Shown: positions 7,697-16,105, numbered from the stretch's first letter. The stretch is DNA of 20,760 bases from Lachnospiraceae bacterium (GCA_009774625.1 VSOB01000052.1:1-20760), one strand, 5' to 3'. Translations and numbers: made by a program. The notes: generated by a model from the letters alone, not told the origin.

Positions 7697-8974
7697 TCAG
7701 GCAAGCTGCCGTTTGATCTGGGTTTCCAGCTCTGACAAAAGCGTTTCCACCTCTTCCCCTTCCCAGATCCGGGAAAAGCAGATTTCAAGCTGCACCCAGA
7801 AGTTGCTGGTCCCCAGAAGTTTCGGCATGGAAATGGAGCTTTCATATTCTGCCATAAACTGTGCCACATTCCGGTTCTCATACAAAACACCGTAGCGGGA
7901 AGCGATCTTCCCCGTATTTTCATACAGCTCATCCGCATGATTTTTTGTCAGAAAAACGGCAAAGTCATTGGCTATTTCTGCCTGCTCCGAATATCCGTTG
8001 ATCACAATGCCATTGGTCACGGAAAGGCTCCTGCCCTTCAGGTCCGCAGTCAGATCCGGCATAACCGTAATCCCATACTCATAGGAAAATATACCTTCTT
8101 TTTTGGCTTCCTCCAGCCTGGCCACCGCTCCGGTGGTTGCCACCGTCATAACAATCTTGCCGTCAATAAAATCCTGCAGCACCGTATCATAGGTAACTTC
8201 TTTCGTATCAATGGAAAAAAACTGGTTCAGGTTCTGATACACCTGCAGACATTCTCTGGTCTTTTCATTGTCAATATCGATCTGCCGTGCATCATCGCCT
8301 GCTTCTCCGCCTACCACCATATAATTACCGGTAAAATAATAATTATAAAAAATATCGGATACATCCCATTTAAATACCGCTTCCACCTGCTCCGGAGCAT
8401 CGTACTCGTCCGCAAAAGCCAGAATATCGTCTATGGTTTTCGGAACCTCCCATTCTCCGTTCTCCATATAGGTTTTGTTGTACAGAAGGGCGCTGGTTTC
8501 ATAGTAAAAGGGATAGGCCACATATTTTTCATTATAGGTCACAGCATCCAGGGCGGTTCTGGGAAAGGTATCCGTATTGCATACCTGCCCCTCGTCTCCC
8601 ACCGGCGCGGCCAGTCCTGACAGGTATGCTTTTTCCAGACTGTCGTTGCCAATTACATACAAATCCGGCATTTTGGGTACATCCTCCCCCGGATGGACCG
8701 AAGCATCGTTGATGGCCTCCAGATATTCATGCCCTGTCTGCAGGATCGGTATCACATGGTTACCGCTTTCCTCATAATAGGAAGCGGACACATTGGTCAG
8801 ATAATCCGTAAGAGAATCATCCGTATACCAGAAATACAAAGTATCTCCGGATGCAAACACCGTTTCCTGCTGCTGATCCTCCTCTGCCTTCGGTATTATC
8901 TTCGCCGCAAAAGCCGCACCTGCCAGCAGCACAGCCACACAGAACAGTGAAACCAGTTTCTTAGTCAAATGCAT
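7697..8974 (-). CDS. Orphan ABC-type extracellular solute-binding protein
   Basis: Predicted exported binding protein of 425 residues resembling family 1 (sugar-type) solute-binding proteins. A hydrophobic N-terminal segment (about 6-24) with AFA could be cut by signal peptidase I or remain as an anchor; no lipobox cysteine is present, unusual for a Gram-positive binding protein. Features of the fold include LYFWYTDDSLTDYL near the start, MPDLYVIGND, YVAYPFYYETSALLYNKTYM, FIDGKIVMTVATTGAVARLEE and SVTNGIVINGYSEQ. An AAAGGAGAT site sits 4 bases before the ATG. It follows argD by only 24 bases with no terminator, so it appears to be the last gene of the arginine unit. No permease or ATPase gene adjoins it in the window, so its partner, ligand, or a non-transport sensing role cannot be told. 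Confidence 0.85.
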   Translation of the reverse strand: MHLTKKLVSLFCVAVLLAGAAFAAKIIPKAEEDQQQETVFASGDTLYFWYTDDSLTDYLTNVSASYYEESGNHVIPILQTGHEYLEAINDASVHPGEDVPKMPDLYVIGNDSLEKAYLSGLAAPVGDEGQVCNTDTFPRTALDAVTYNEKYVAYPFYYETSALLYNKTYMENGEWEVPKTIDDILAFADEYDAPEQVEAVFKWDVSDIFYNYYFTGNYMVVGGEAGDDARQIDIDNEKTRECLQVYQNLNQFFSIDTKEVTYDTVLQDFIDGKIVMTVATTGAVARLEEAKKEGIFSYEYGITVMPDLTADLKGRSLSVTNGIVINGYSEQAEIANDFAVFLTKNHADELYENTGKIASRYGVLYENRNVAQFMAEYESSISMPKLLGTSNFWVQLEICFSRIWEGEEVETLLSELETQIKRQLA

Positions 8975-8998
8975 TCTTATCTCCTTTAAGGTGTTTCC

Positions 8999-10195
8999 CT
9001 ACCTGACGTCTTCTTTCAGGCATGCTTCCAGGATCCCGATCATTTCATCCACATGTTCCCGCTCAATAATCAGCGGCGGCAGCAGCCGGATCACGGACGG
9101 CCCTGCATTGATCAGGATCAGTCCGGCTTCCAGTGCTCTGCCTATCACCGCACCCACTGTATCCCGGCACTGAAGTCCCTGCATCAGCCCGCAGCCTCTC
9201 CGCTCCCTGACAAAGTCGCAACGCGCTGTCAGCGCATCCAGCTTTTCTTCCAGATACGCACCCATTTCCCGCACATGCTCCAGTATCTGATTTTCTTCCA
9301 ACAAATCAATCATCCTGGATACGGCAGCAGCTGCAAAGGGATTGCCGCCATAGGTGGTGCCATGATCGCCTGCCTCCAGCGAATGCGCCCCGACCGCTTC
9401 CGTCATCAGAAAAGCCCCCACCGGCACACCGCCGCCCAGCGCTTTGGCCGTTGTCATAATATCCGGCCTGATGCCGAACCGCTGCCATGCATAATAATAA
9501 CCGGTACGTCCCATCCCACACTGTATCTCATCCAGAATCAGCAGTATATCCCTCTCATCACAGAGGCGGCGCAATTCTCTGAGAAAGGGTTCCTGCGCCG
9601 GATGGATGCCGCCTTCGCCCTGTATGGTTTCCAGGAGTATGGCACAGGTTTTGTCACTGATCTGTGCCATAACACTTTCCATATCATTCAGTTTCGCAAA
9701 CCGGATATGCCCGATCATCGGTGCAAAAGCCTCCCGGTATTTGGGCGTCCCTGTAACGGAAAGCGCCCCCATCGTGCGTCCGTGAAAAGAATGCTGCATG
9801 GCAATGATCTCATGGTCTGTCCGGCCGTCCTTTAAATATGCGTATTTTCGGGCCGCCTTAATGGCCCCTTCCACAGCTTCCGCACCGCTGTTGGTAAAAA
9901 ACACTCTGTCCATGCCGGAAATCCGTTTGATTTTTTTTGCCGCCTCCACGGCAGGGACATTATAGTAATAATTGGAAGTATGCAGCAGTTTGTCAATCTG
10001 TGCCTTCAAAGCATCATCAAAATCCCCGTAATGATAGCCCAGCGCAAAAACACCGATACCGGATGCAAAATCCAGATACCGCTTTCCTTCGATGTCATAG
10101 AGACGGACTCCCTCACCTCTGTCAAATACGATTGGATACCGGTTATACGTATGCAGCAGCGCCGCTTCCGCTTCCGTGATAACTTCCCGCATCAT
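8999..10195 (-). CDS. argD: Acetylornithine aminotransferase
   Basis: PLP-dependent aminotransferase of 398 residues, the fourth step of the acetylated ornithine route (N-acetylglutamate semialdehyde to N-acetylornithine). Class III signatures are clear: FASGIGVFALGY, NSGAEAVEGAIKAARKY (102-118), QHSFHGRTMGALS, LLETIQGEGG, LLILDEIQCGMGRTG (Asp222) and TTAKALGGGVPVGAF with the PLP lysine at Lys251, then GTTYGGNPFAAAA. The start overlaps the argB stop (CTATGATG), and GGAGGGAG lies upstream; the first of two adjacent ATGs is used here. Neighbours argB and argJ favour ArgD over ornithine or GABA aminotransferases. In many relatives argF follows argD; here a solute-binding protein gene does. Confidence 0.96.
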   Translation of the reverse strand: MMREVITEAEAALLHTYNRYPIVFDRGEGVRLYDIEGKRYLDFASGIGVFALGYHYGDFDDALKAQIDKLLHTSNYYYNVPAVEAAKKIKRISGMDRVFFTNSGAEAVEGAIKAARKYAYLKDGRTDHEIIAMQHSFHGRTMGALSVTGTPKYREAFAPMIGHIRFAKLNDMESVMAQISDKTCAILLETIQGEGGIHPAQEPFLRELRRLCDERDILLILDEIQCGMGRTGYYYAWQRFGIRPDIMTTAKALGGGVPVGAFLMTEAVGAHSLEAGDHGTTYGGNPFAAAAVSRMIDLLEENQILEHVREMGAYLEEKLDALTARCDFVRERRGCGLMQGLQCRDTVGAVIGRALEAGLILINAGPSVIRLLPPLIIEREHVDEMIGILEACLKEDVR

Positions 10196-11085
10196 AGTGT
10201 CTCTCCCTCCTCATCCAGAATGATCGCTGTTCCCACACCATGATTGGTAAAGATTTCCAGCAACAGGCAATGGGCAATCCGGCCATCCAGTATATGTACC
10301 CGGTTCACCCCATTTCGTATGGCGGAAATACAATTGTTCAGCTTAGGCAGCATACCGCCTCCGATAAACCCCTCCTGCAAAAGCGCTTCCGCCTGAGATA
10401 CGGTCAGTCTGGACAGAAAAGAAGTTTTATCATCAATGTCTTTGTAGATGCCCTCAATATCCGTCAGAAATGCCAGCTTCTCCGCATGTACCGCCCTGGC
10501 AATGGCACAGGCCGCATCATCCGCATTGATATTGTAAGTCTCAAACTCTGCATCCAGTCCGATGGGCGCCACGATGGGCAGAAAATCCTTTTCCAGAAGA
10601 TCAAACAATATCTTGGGATTGACCTGTGTCACCTCTCCCACAAAACCGATGTCCTGTCCGTCTGCATATTTCTTTTCCACTGACAAAAGGCCGCCGTCTT
10701 TGCCGCTGACGCCTACTGCCTTCACGCCCAGCTCCTGCACCATCGTAACCAGATTTTTATTCACTCTGGAGAGCACCATCTCGGCGATTTCCATTGTTTC
10801 ATCGTCGGTAACCCGCAGGCCATTGACAAACCGGGCTTCTTTTCCAACCTTGCCTACCCACCGGCTGATCTCCTTTCCGCCGCCATGTACAATAATCGGT
10901 TTGAACCCCACCAGTTTCAGCAATGTCACATCTTTTATCACATTTTGCTGAAGCTGAGCATTGCTCATAGCGCTTCCTCCATATTTCACCACGATGATTT
11001 TCCGGTTAAATTTCTGAATATATGGCAGTGCCTCAATCAGGACTTCCGCCTTCTGCAGAATCTGCTTCATTTCCGTTTCACGCAT
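10192..11085 (-). CDS. argB: Acetylglutamate kinase, probably arginine-inhibited
   Basis: Amino-acid kinase of 297 residues that phosphorylates N-acetylglutamate with ATP, the second step toward ornithine. Active-site motifs are IIVVKYGGSAM (30-40, ATP-binding Lys34 and glycines) and IIVHGGGKEI (65-74), with NADDAACAIA and FLTDIEGIY further on. The N-terminal helix with LPYIQKFNRK before the first strand and the C-terminal EIFTNHGVGTAI are the features known from hexameric, arginine-inhibited acetylglutamate kinases, so feedback control by arginine is likely. The ATG at 11085 has GAGGGG seven bases upstream; a later ATG (residue 6) is possible. It is 21 bases after argJ and overlaps argD. Identity is secure and the allosteric inference good. 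Confidence 0.97.
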   Translation of the reverse strand: MRETEMKQILQKAEVLIEALPYIQKFNRKIIVVKYGGSAMSNAQLQQNVIKDVTLLKLVGFKPIIVHGGGKEISRWVGKVGKEARFVNGLRVTDDETMEIAEMVLSRVNKNLVTMVQELGVKAVGVSGKDGGLLSVEKKYADGQDIGFVGEVTQVNPKILFDLLEKDFLPIVAPIGLDAEFETYNINADDAACAIARAVHAEKLAFLTDIEGIYKDIDDKTSFLSRLTVSQAEALLQEGFIGGGMLPKLNNCISAIRNGVNRVHILDGRIAHCLLLEIFTNHGVGTAIILDEEGETL

Positions 11086-11106
11086 TTCTTTTCCCCTCTT
11101 TCCAAA

Positions 11107-12342
11107 TCAGGAGCGGTAATCCGCATTGATTTTCACATATTCATAGCTCAGATCACAGCCCCAGGCGCTGGCAGCCTCCTCACCCATTTTCATATCTGCT
11201 ATCACTGTCACTTCCGGCTCGGACAGCAGCTTTGTCGCTTCCTCCTCACTGTAATCGACAGCCTGCCCGTCCCGATAGATCAGCATTTTCCCTGCCCGAC
11301 TCTCAAAATACAGCTCCATCCGTTCCGGGTCAAACAGTGCGCCGGAATACCCCAGTGCACATAAAATCCTGCCCCAGTTGGCATCATGTCCGAAAATAGC
11401 CGCCTTGGTCAGACTGGAACAGATCACCGATTTGGCAAGCATCCTGGCATCCTCTTTGCTGGCCGCATGCACCACCTTTGCTTCAAACAAAGCAGTGGCG
11501 CCTTCCCCGTCTCCTGCCATCATTTTGGCCAGTGTTTCATTGATCTCATGCAATGCCTGGCAGAAATGCTCATAGTCCTCTCCCGGTTCGGATATCACGG
11601 GATTTCCCGCCTGTCCGTTGGCCAGAAGCAGTAATGTGTCATTGGTGGAAGTATCCCCGTCCACCGAAACCATATTGAAAGTATCCTGTACAGTGCGGCG
11701 CAGTGCATCCTGTAACAGTTCCTTTGTCATACAGACATCCGTGGTAAGAAAGCCCAGCATAGTACACATATTCGGATGTATCATTCCGGAGCCTTTGCAC
11801 ATACCCCCTATGGTCACAGTCTTTCCGCCGATCTGAACGGTCACTGCCGTCTGCTTGGATATGGTATCCGTAGTCATAATCGCACAGGCCGCGTCATCTC
11901 CTGCCTGCTGTGTATCCGATTTGGCTTCTGCCAGCATGCAAACCCCTGCCCTGATCTTATCCATCGGCAGCTGCATGCCGATCACCCCGGTGGAGGCTAC
12001 CAGTACGCTGTCCACAGGAACGTGCAGCGATGCAGCAGCCGCATCCGCTGTCTCCCTGCAATAGCCATATCCCAACTCTCCCGTACAGGCATTGGCGATT
12101 CCGGAATTTACCACCACCGCATGTACAGTCTGTTCGCCGGAGATGATCTCCTTATCCCATATTACCGGCGCCGCCTTCACCACATTGCTGGTAAATACCC
12201 CTGCCGCCGTACACGGCGCCTGGCTGTACACCATCGCCATATCTTTTCTGTTCTGATATTTTACCCCGGCTGCCACACCGGCTGCCATAAATCCCTTTGC
12301 CGCCGTTACACCGCCCGGAATCTTTTCTGTTTTTCCTGTCAT
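11107..12342 (-). CDS. argJ: Glutamate N-acetyltransferase / amino-acid acetyltransferase
   Basis: ArgJ, 411 residues, transfers the acetyl group from acetylornithine to glutamate; bifunctional members also make acetylglutamate from acetyl-CoA. The protein is expected to cut itself into alpha and beta chains just before a nucleophilic threonine: here KGSGMIHPNMCTMLGF puts it at Thr194, with Cys193 where characterised enzymes usually have Ala. VLVASTGVIG (113-122) supplies the Thr118-Gly119 oxyanion pair. SVDGDTSTNDT and GHDANWGRILCALGYSG are also typical. A GGGAGAGG site precedes the ATG. It follows the GNAT gene by 52 bases and precedes argB. With ArgJ present the acetyl group is recycled, so no ArgE deacetylase is needed in this cluster. 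Mono- or bifunctionality cannot be read from sequence alone. Confidence 0.96.
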   Translation of the reverse strand: MTGKTEKIPGGVTAAKGFMAAGVAAGVKYQNRKDMAMVYSQAPCTAAGVFTSNVVKAAPVIWDKEIISGEQTVHAVVVNSGIANACTGELGYGYCRETADAAAASLHVPVDSVLVASTGVIGMQLPMDKIRAGVCMLAEAKSDTQQAGDDAACAIMTTDTISKQTAVTVQIGGKTVTIGGMCKGSGMIHPNMCTMLGFLTTDVCMTKELLQDALRRTVQDTFNMVSVDGDTSTNDTLLLLANGQAGNPVISEPGEDYEHFCQALHEINETLAKMMAGDGEGATALFEAKVVHAASKEDARMLAKSVICSSLTKAAIFGHDANWGRILCALGYSGALFDPERMELYFESRAGKMLIYRDGQAVDYSEEEATKLLSEPEVTVIADMKMGEEAASAWGCDLSYEYVKINADYRS

Positions 12343-12394
12343 ATGCCTCTCCCATCCTGCTACAGAGTCCGCCTCTGTCTCCCTTTTTTACTGT

Positions 12395-12838
12395 TTACTG
12401 ATTAAATGCCACAATATTTTCCCGGTTCAGCACAAAGTCATAATAATTCAAATCCTCCCGCCTGGTCCATCCGATCTTCTTCCAGAAGGCATTGCCTATG
12501 TCGTTGGCCGTAAAGGCAATCAGCGAAACCTTGCTGATTTTTTCCCGCTTCAGCGCTTCCATTGCAAACACTACCATAGCCGTACCGATTCCACGTCTGC
12601 GGTATCCGGCAGACACACAGACATGGTACAGGCATCCTCTTCTGCCGTCATGCCCGCAGAGGATCGCCCCCACGATCTGTCCGTCCTCCTCCGCCACCAC
12701 ACTGCTGCCTGGATTTCTGGCAAGGAACCGGGCCACTCCTTCTCTGGAATCGTCCACACTGCGCATGGCAAACCCTTTCATGCTCATCCAAAGTGCATAT
12801 ACCTGATCATAATCCTCTTTTTTCATTTCCCGTATCAT
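12395..12838 (-). CDS. GNAT-family N-acetyltransferase
   Basis: Single-domain acetyl-CoA-dependent acetyltransferase of 147 residues. The start MIREMKKEDYDQVYALW, the strand VVAEEDGQIVGAILCG, and motif A VCVSAGYRRRGIGTAMV (acetyl-CoA loop RRRGIG, 80-85) are typical, and the end NAFWKKIGWTRREDLNYYDFVL matches the usual motif B. The start ATG overlaps the flippase stop as ATGA, so the two are probably co-translated. The acceptor is unknown: the place just before argJ makes an amino acid such as glutamate conceivable (a small ArgA-like role), but the fold is also common for protein or drug acetylation. The family is firm, the substrate open. Confidence 0.9.
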   Translation of the reverse strand: MIREMKKEDYDQVYALWMSMKGFAMRSVDDSREGVARFLARNPGSSVVAEEDGQIVGAILCGHDGRRGCLYHVCVSAGYRRRGIGTAMVVFAMEALKREKISKVSLIAFTANDIGNAFWKKIGWTRREDLNYYDFVLNRENIVAFNQ

Positions 12839-14820
12839 GGCTGTTTCCTCTTTTTTCTGACGCTTTCTTTATCCTGTGTTTTTTTCCCGGCGCCTGACCG
12901 CCCTGCGGCAGAGGTTTTCTTTTCCGGTGCGGCAGTGGGTCTTGTCTTATTTTCTCCGGCAGTCCCCGTTGGCTTTTTCTTTTTTACCGGCCTGTTGTCT
13001 CCTGCCGGCTTCTTTTTCCCTGACGCCGTTCCTGCTCCCGCAGCGCTCTTTGCTTCTGTTCGTTTTTTACTCTTACCTTCTGCGGGCTGTTTTTCTTTCC
13101 CTGAGCGGCCTGCCCCAGTTTTGGTTCCAGGCTTCTTCCCTGCTTTGCCCTTTCCCTTCTGTCCCTTTTCCGCCTTTGTATACTCCGGATCCCGGAGCAG
13201 GTAGCATTTCCTTCCAGCCGCCACCAAAAGATGCCCTTTCGGCAGACGGCGCAGATCGGCCTCATTCACACCGCCCAATGCCATCAGTACCGCTGCATAT
13301 ACGATAAACGCCACCAGCATGGCCGGTATCAGCGCCGCCACATTGACAGGCAAAAGACGGTATATCCCCTCATATACAAGCCAGGCGCAGATTCCCATCA
13401 GGACAGCCGCACAGAAAGGCTTCAGAAAGGTCCTGACCAGCTCCTGCCTGTAATTCAGCGCCTGTCTGGCAGCAATCTGATTGAAAAGACACATCAGAAA
13501 AGAATACACCACCATCGCAATGGAAAGCGCATACAACCCCATATCCGTATACAGCAAAAGAGCCACCAGCGCAACGGTCTGTATTACCAGCGCGGTTGCC
13601 GCATTGATCACCGGCAGATTCACCTTTCCCACCGCCTGCAGCACCCCGTTGGTAATCGTGGACAAGCTGTAAAAAATCACCGTAATGCTGATGGATGCCA
13701 GCAGCAGCGCTGCCTGATCCAGAGAAGCCTTCTGAGGAAACAAAAGCTCTGTGACCGGTCTGGCCAGTACCGCCAGCCCCACAGACGAAGGCACGGCAAT
13801 CAGCATCGTAGTATGCACTGCCTCTGAAATCTTTTCCCGCACCTGCCTTTTATCTCCCAGCGCAAAGGACGAGGCCACCGCCGGAATCACCGCCGCCGAC
13901 ATTGCCGAAGCCAGTGCAATGGGCACATTGGAAATGACCACTGCCTTTCCGGCAAAGATACCATACATGGTGGCAATCTCCGATTCTGCCATCCCTCTGA
14001 TCTCCGACAGTATATTGGTGTAAATCGTCTGATTCAGAGAAGTACTGAAATTATATATAAAAGTGCTGAGAATGATCGGTGTCACCATACTGATGATCAC
14101 ACCAAATATCTTTCCGTAAGAATCCTCCTCATGCTCCGTATCTTTTTTGATTCTGCGTCCGATCATTCCCCGGTTGAGCAAATATACACCGCACATAAAC
14201 AACAGCGCGACCAGCACACCGGCCCCCGTCCCCAGTGCGCTTCCGGCCGCACCGTAAACGGCCCGCGTCGTATCGGATTCCCGCTCTGCCAGAGCCACAA
14301 ATCCATAGGCGGCGCCTATACTCACTGCCGCATTTAAAATCTGTTCCAGAATCTGGGACACTGAAGTCTGCATCATCGTCCCGTGTGCCTGAAAATATCC
14401 CCGCAGCACCCCCAGCAGTCCGGACAGGAAAATGGTCGGGGCAAAGACCCGGAGCACCGCCGCCGAGTTTTCCTTCACCAGGAATCCTGCACAGAAAAAA
14501 GTGAACAGACTGGCAATGCCTCCGATCACCAGCACATAAAGAAGCGCACACTGAAACACCCTGTAGGCATTTTTATATTCCTTCAGCGCAAGTTTTCCGG
14601 CAATCACCTTGGAAATCGCAGAAGGAATGCTGTAAGAAGATACCAACAGGATAATCGTATAAAAATTATAGGCGGCGCTGTAATATCCGTTTCCCTCATC
14701 ACCGATGATACTGGTCAGAGGACTTCGGTACAGGATACCGATAATCCTGCAGAGAATCCCTGCGGCCGCAAGGATACCAGCCTGCAGGATAAAAGCGTCT
14801 TTTTTCTTTTTTGTAGCCAT
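12835..14820 (-). CDS. MATE-like flippase (SpoVB/MurJ/Wzx type) with basic C-terminal tail
   Basis: Polytopic membrane protein of 661 residues. Residues 1 to about 530 form the multi-helix core of the oligosaccharide/lipid flippase group that includes SpoVB, MurJ and Wzx: it opens with the usual ILAAAGILCRIIGILYRSP and has YNFYTIILLVSSYSIPSAIS, LSGLLGVLRGYFQAHG, VPIALASAMSAAVIPAVAS and GVLQAVGKVNLPVI. These proteins move lipid-linked sugars for peptidoglycan, spore cortex or capsule. The last 113 residues (549-661) are an added low-complexity tail with 30 Lys and 7 Arg but 9 acidic residues, expected to lie in the cytoplasm. It begins 55 bases after argC with no real terminator between and overlaps the GNAT gene, so it appears to be transcribed with arginine genes. 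The family is firm; the exact lipid substrate is unknown. Confidence 0.92.
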   Translation of the reverse strand: MATKKKKDAFILQAGILAAAGILCRIIGILYRSPLTSIIGDEGNGYYSAAYNFYTIILLVSSYSIPSAISKVIAGKLALKEYKNAYRVFQCALLYVLVIGGIASLFTFFCAGFLVKENSAAVLRVFAPTIFLSGLLGVLRGYFQAHGTMMQTSVSQILEQILNAAVSIGAAYGFVALAERESDTTRAVYGAAGSALGTGAGVLVALLFMCGVYLLNRGMIGRRIKKDTEHEEDSYGKIFGVIISMVTPIILSTFIYNFSTSLNQTIYTNILSEIRGMAESEIATMYGIFAGKAVVISNVPIALASAMSAAVIPAVASSFALGDKRQVREKISEAVHTTMLIAVPSSVGLAVLARPVTELLFPQKASLDQAALLLASISITVIFYSLSTITNGVLQAVGKVNLPVINAATALVIQTVALVALLLYTDMGLYALSIAMVVYSFLMCLFNQIAARQALNYRQELVRTFLKPFCAAVLMGICAWLVYEGIYRLLPVNVAALIPAMLVAFIVYAAVLMALGGVNEADLRRLPKGHLLVAAGRKCYLLRDPEYTKAEKGQKGKGKAGKKPGTKTGAGRSGKEKQPAEGKSKKRTEAKSAAGAGTASGKKKPAGDNRPVKKKKPTGTAGENKTRPTAAPEKKTSAAGRSGAGKKTQDKESVRKKRKQP

Positions 14821-14875
14821 ATACCAATCCTATCTGTCACACTCAGGCCGTCTTATAAGCGTCGGCCCTGCGGCA

Positions 14876-15931
14876 TTATGGAAAAACCGGAACCAGAGAA
14901 AGCCCCTCCGTCTCCGCAAGTCCAAACATCAAATTCATATTCTGCACCGCCTGCCCGGCTGCCCCCTTCACCAGATTGTCCAGTGCCCCCATCATGATGA
15001 TACGGCCGCTCCGCTCTTCCACTGCAAAATTCACATCCACATAATTGCTGCCTTCCACCCATCTGGTTTCCGGACATACTCCCTCCGGAAGCACTCTGAC
15101 AAAGGTTTCCTTCTGATAGCAGGCCTGATAAGCGTCACGGATCTCATAAACTGCAGGCAGACTGCCGTCCGGTTTCCTCCTCAGCGCGGCATATGCCGTC
15201 ACCAGAATCCCCCTGTTCATAGGCACCAGATGAGGGGTAAAGGTAATGGTGATCTTTCTGCCTGCCGCATACCCCAGTTGTTCCTCAATCTCCGGCGTAT
15301 GTCTGTGGCTGGTCACCCCATATGCCTTGATGTTTTCATTGACCTCGCAGAACAGATTGGCCGTTTTGGCGCCTCTGCCCGCCCCGGAGGTCCCGCTTTT
15401 GGCATCCACGATCAATGTATCCGGATCGATCAGACCGGCCCGGACCAACGGATAGGCCGTCAGAATCGAACAAGTGGTATAACAGCCCGGATTGGCCACC
15501 AGTCTGGCCGTCCGGATATCTTCCCGGTTGATCTCACACAGGCCATAGACAGCCTCACCAATATACTGGGGCGAAGCATGGGTGATGCCATACCAGGCTT
15601 CATAAACCGACACATCCTTAATCCGATAGTCCGCGCTTAAGTCCACGATCCTGGTCTTTTCCAGTATCCTGTCATTTAAAACCGAGGCCAGATACCCCTG
15701 GGGTGTGGCCGTAAAAATCACATCCGCCCGCTCTGCCAGCTCTTCCATAGTATCGTCCAGGCAGGAAGCCTCCACGATCTCAAACATATTCCTGTATATA
15801 TCCGCATAGTTCTTTTCTATGTAGCTTCTGGAACCATACCAGACAATTTCCGCTTCTTTATGGGCGCTCAGAAGCCGTACCAATTCCGCTCCTGCATACC
15901 CGGTTGCTCCGATAATCCCCGCTTTGATCAT
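14876..15931 (-). CDS. argC: N-acetyl-gamma-glutamyl-phosphate reductase
   Basis: NADPH-dependent reductase of 351 residues for the third step of ornithine synthesis, making acetylglutamate semialdehyde. The Rossmann start MIKAGIIGATGYAGAELVRL, IVDLSADYRI, the catalytic Cys150 in VANPGCYTT, SGTSGAGR, and HRHTPEIEEQL and FTPHLVPMNRGI are all diagnostic. The reading frame is open to 16042, but that extension covers the promoter and ARG box; the ATG at 15931 begins the conserved fold and has AAAGGGA five bases upstream. It is the first gene of the minus-strand arginine unit, led by a good promoter with an ArgR-type operator. Identity is very secure. Confidence 0.97.
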   Translation of the reverse strand: MIKAGIIGATGYAGAELVRLLSAHKEAEIVWYGSRSYIEKNYADIYRNMFEIVEASCLDDTMEELAERADVIFTATPQGYLASVLNDRILEKTRIVDLSADYRIKDVSVYEAWYGITHASPQYIGEAVYGLCEINREDIRTARLVANPGCYTTCSILTAYPLVRAGLIDPDTLIVDAKSGTSGAGRGAKTANLFCEVNENIKAYGVTSHRHTPEIEEQLGYAAGRKITITFTPHLVPMNRGILVTAYAALRRKPDGSLPAVYEIRDAYQACYQKETFVRVLPEGVCPETRWVEGSNYVDVNFAVEERSGRIIMMGALDNLVKGAAGQAVQNMNLMFGLAETEGLSLVPVFP

Positions 15932-15976
15932 AGCAGTCCCTTTCTTTTTATCTTTCCCAAATTCATCTACTTTAAT

Positions 15977-16005
15977 AATATAAACCAATAACCCTGCTCT
16001 GTCAA
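15977..16005 (-). promoter_or_regulatory. Sigma-A promoter of the argC operon
   Basis: On the minus strand a perfect TTGACA (16000-16005) and TATATT (15977-15982) are 17 bases apart. Transcription would start near 15970, giving a short leader of about 39 bases to the argC ATG. Confidence 0.85.
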
Positions 16006-16043
16006 TGTGCATAATTATACATATATAACGCATATTATTCATA
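16006..16043. promoter_or_regulatory. ArgR-type operator: one strong ARG box and an adjacent weaker one
   Basis: TGTGCATAATTATACATA (16006-16023) is a near-palindrome matching the ArgR consensus TNTGAATNWWWWATTCANA pattern at all but the two inner A/T positions. It abuts the argC -35 box. Two bases on, 16026-16043 has a perfect right half (ATTCATA) but a poor left half. Paired boxes two to three bases apart are usual for hexameric ArgR. Binding by ArgR is inferred; the regulator gene is not in the window. Confidence 0.65.
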
Positions 16044-16057
16044 TTATTTTGGAAATT

Positions 16058-16105
16058 ATTGAATAATTACTTAATATTCTATAAAAATTTGCATATTTTT
16101 CTCCT
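16058..16105. promoter_or_regulatory. Further ARG-like half-sites upstream of argG
   Basis: TTGAATAATT (16059-16068) and TTTGCATATTTTT (16088-16100) each match one half of an ARG box; the second abuts the argG -35 box. The surrounding sequence is very AT-rich, so chance matches are likely; the mirror-image placement relative to the argC side is what makes them worth noting. Confidence 0.35.

Noticed and set aside
12362..12378. Hairpin ACAGAG-N5-CTCTGT between the GNAT gene and argJ
   Set aside because: Only 6 base pairs and followed by no T run in the direction of transcription; not counted as a terminator.
12835..13307. Long plus-strand open frames opposite the flippase tail
   Set aside because: They mirror the repetitive lysine-rich codons, have low-complexity Phe/Leu/Pro translations and no ribosome site.
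14840..14870. Short inverted repeat GGCCG/CGGCC between argC and the flippase
   Set aside because: Five base pairs, large loop and no T run; not enough to split the operon.
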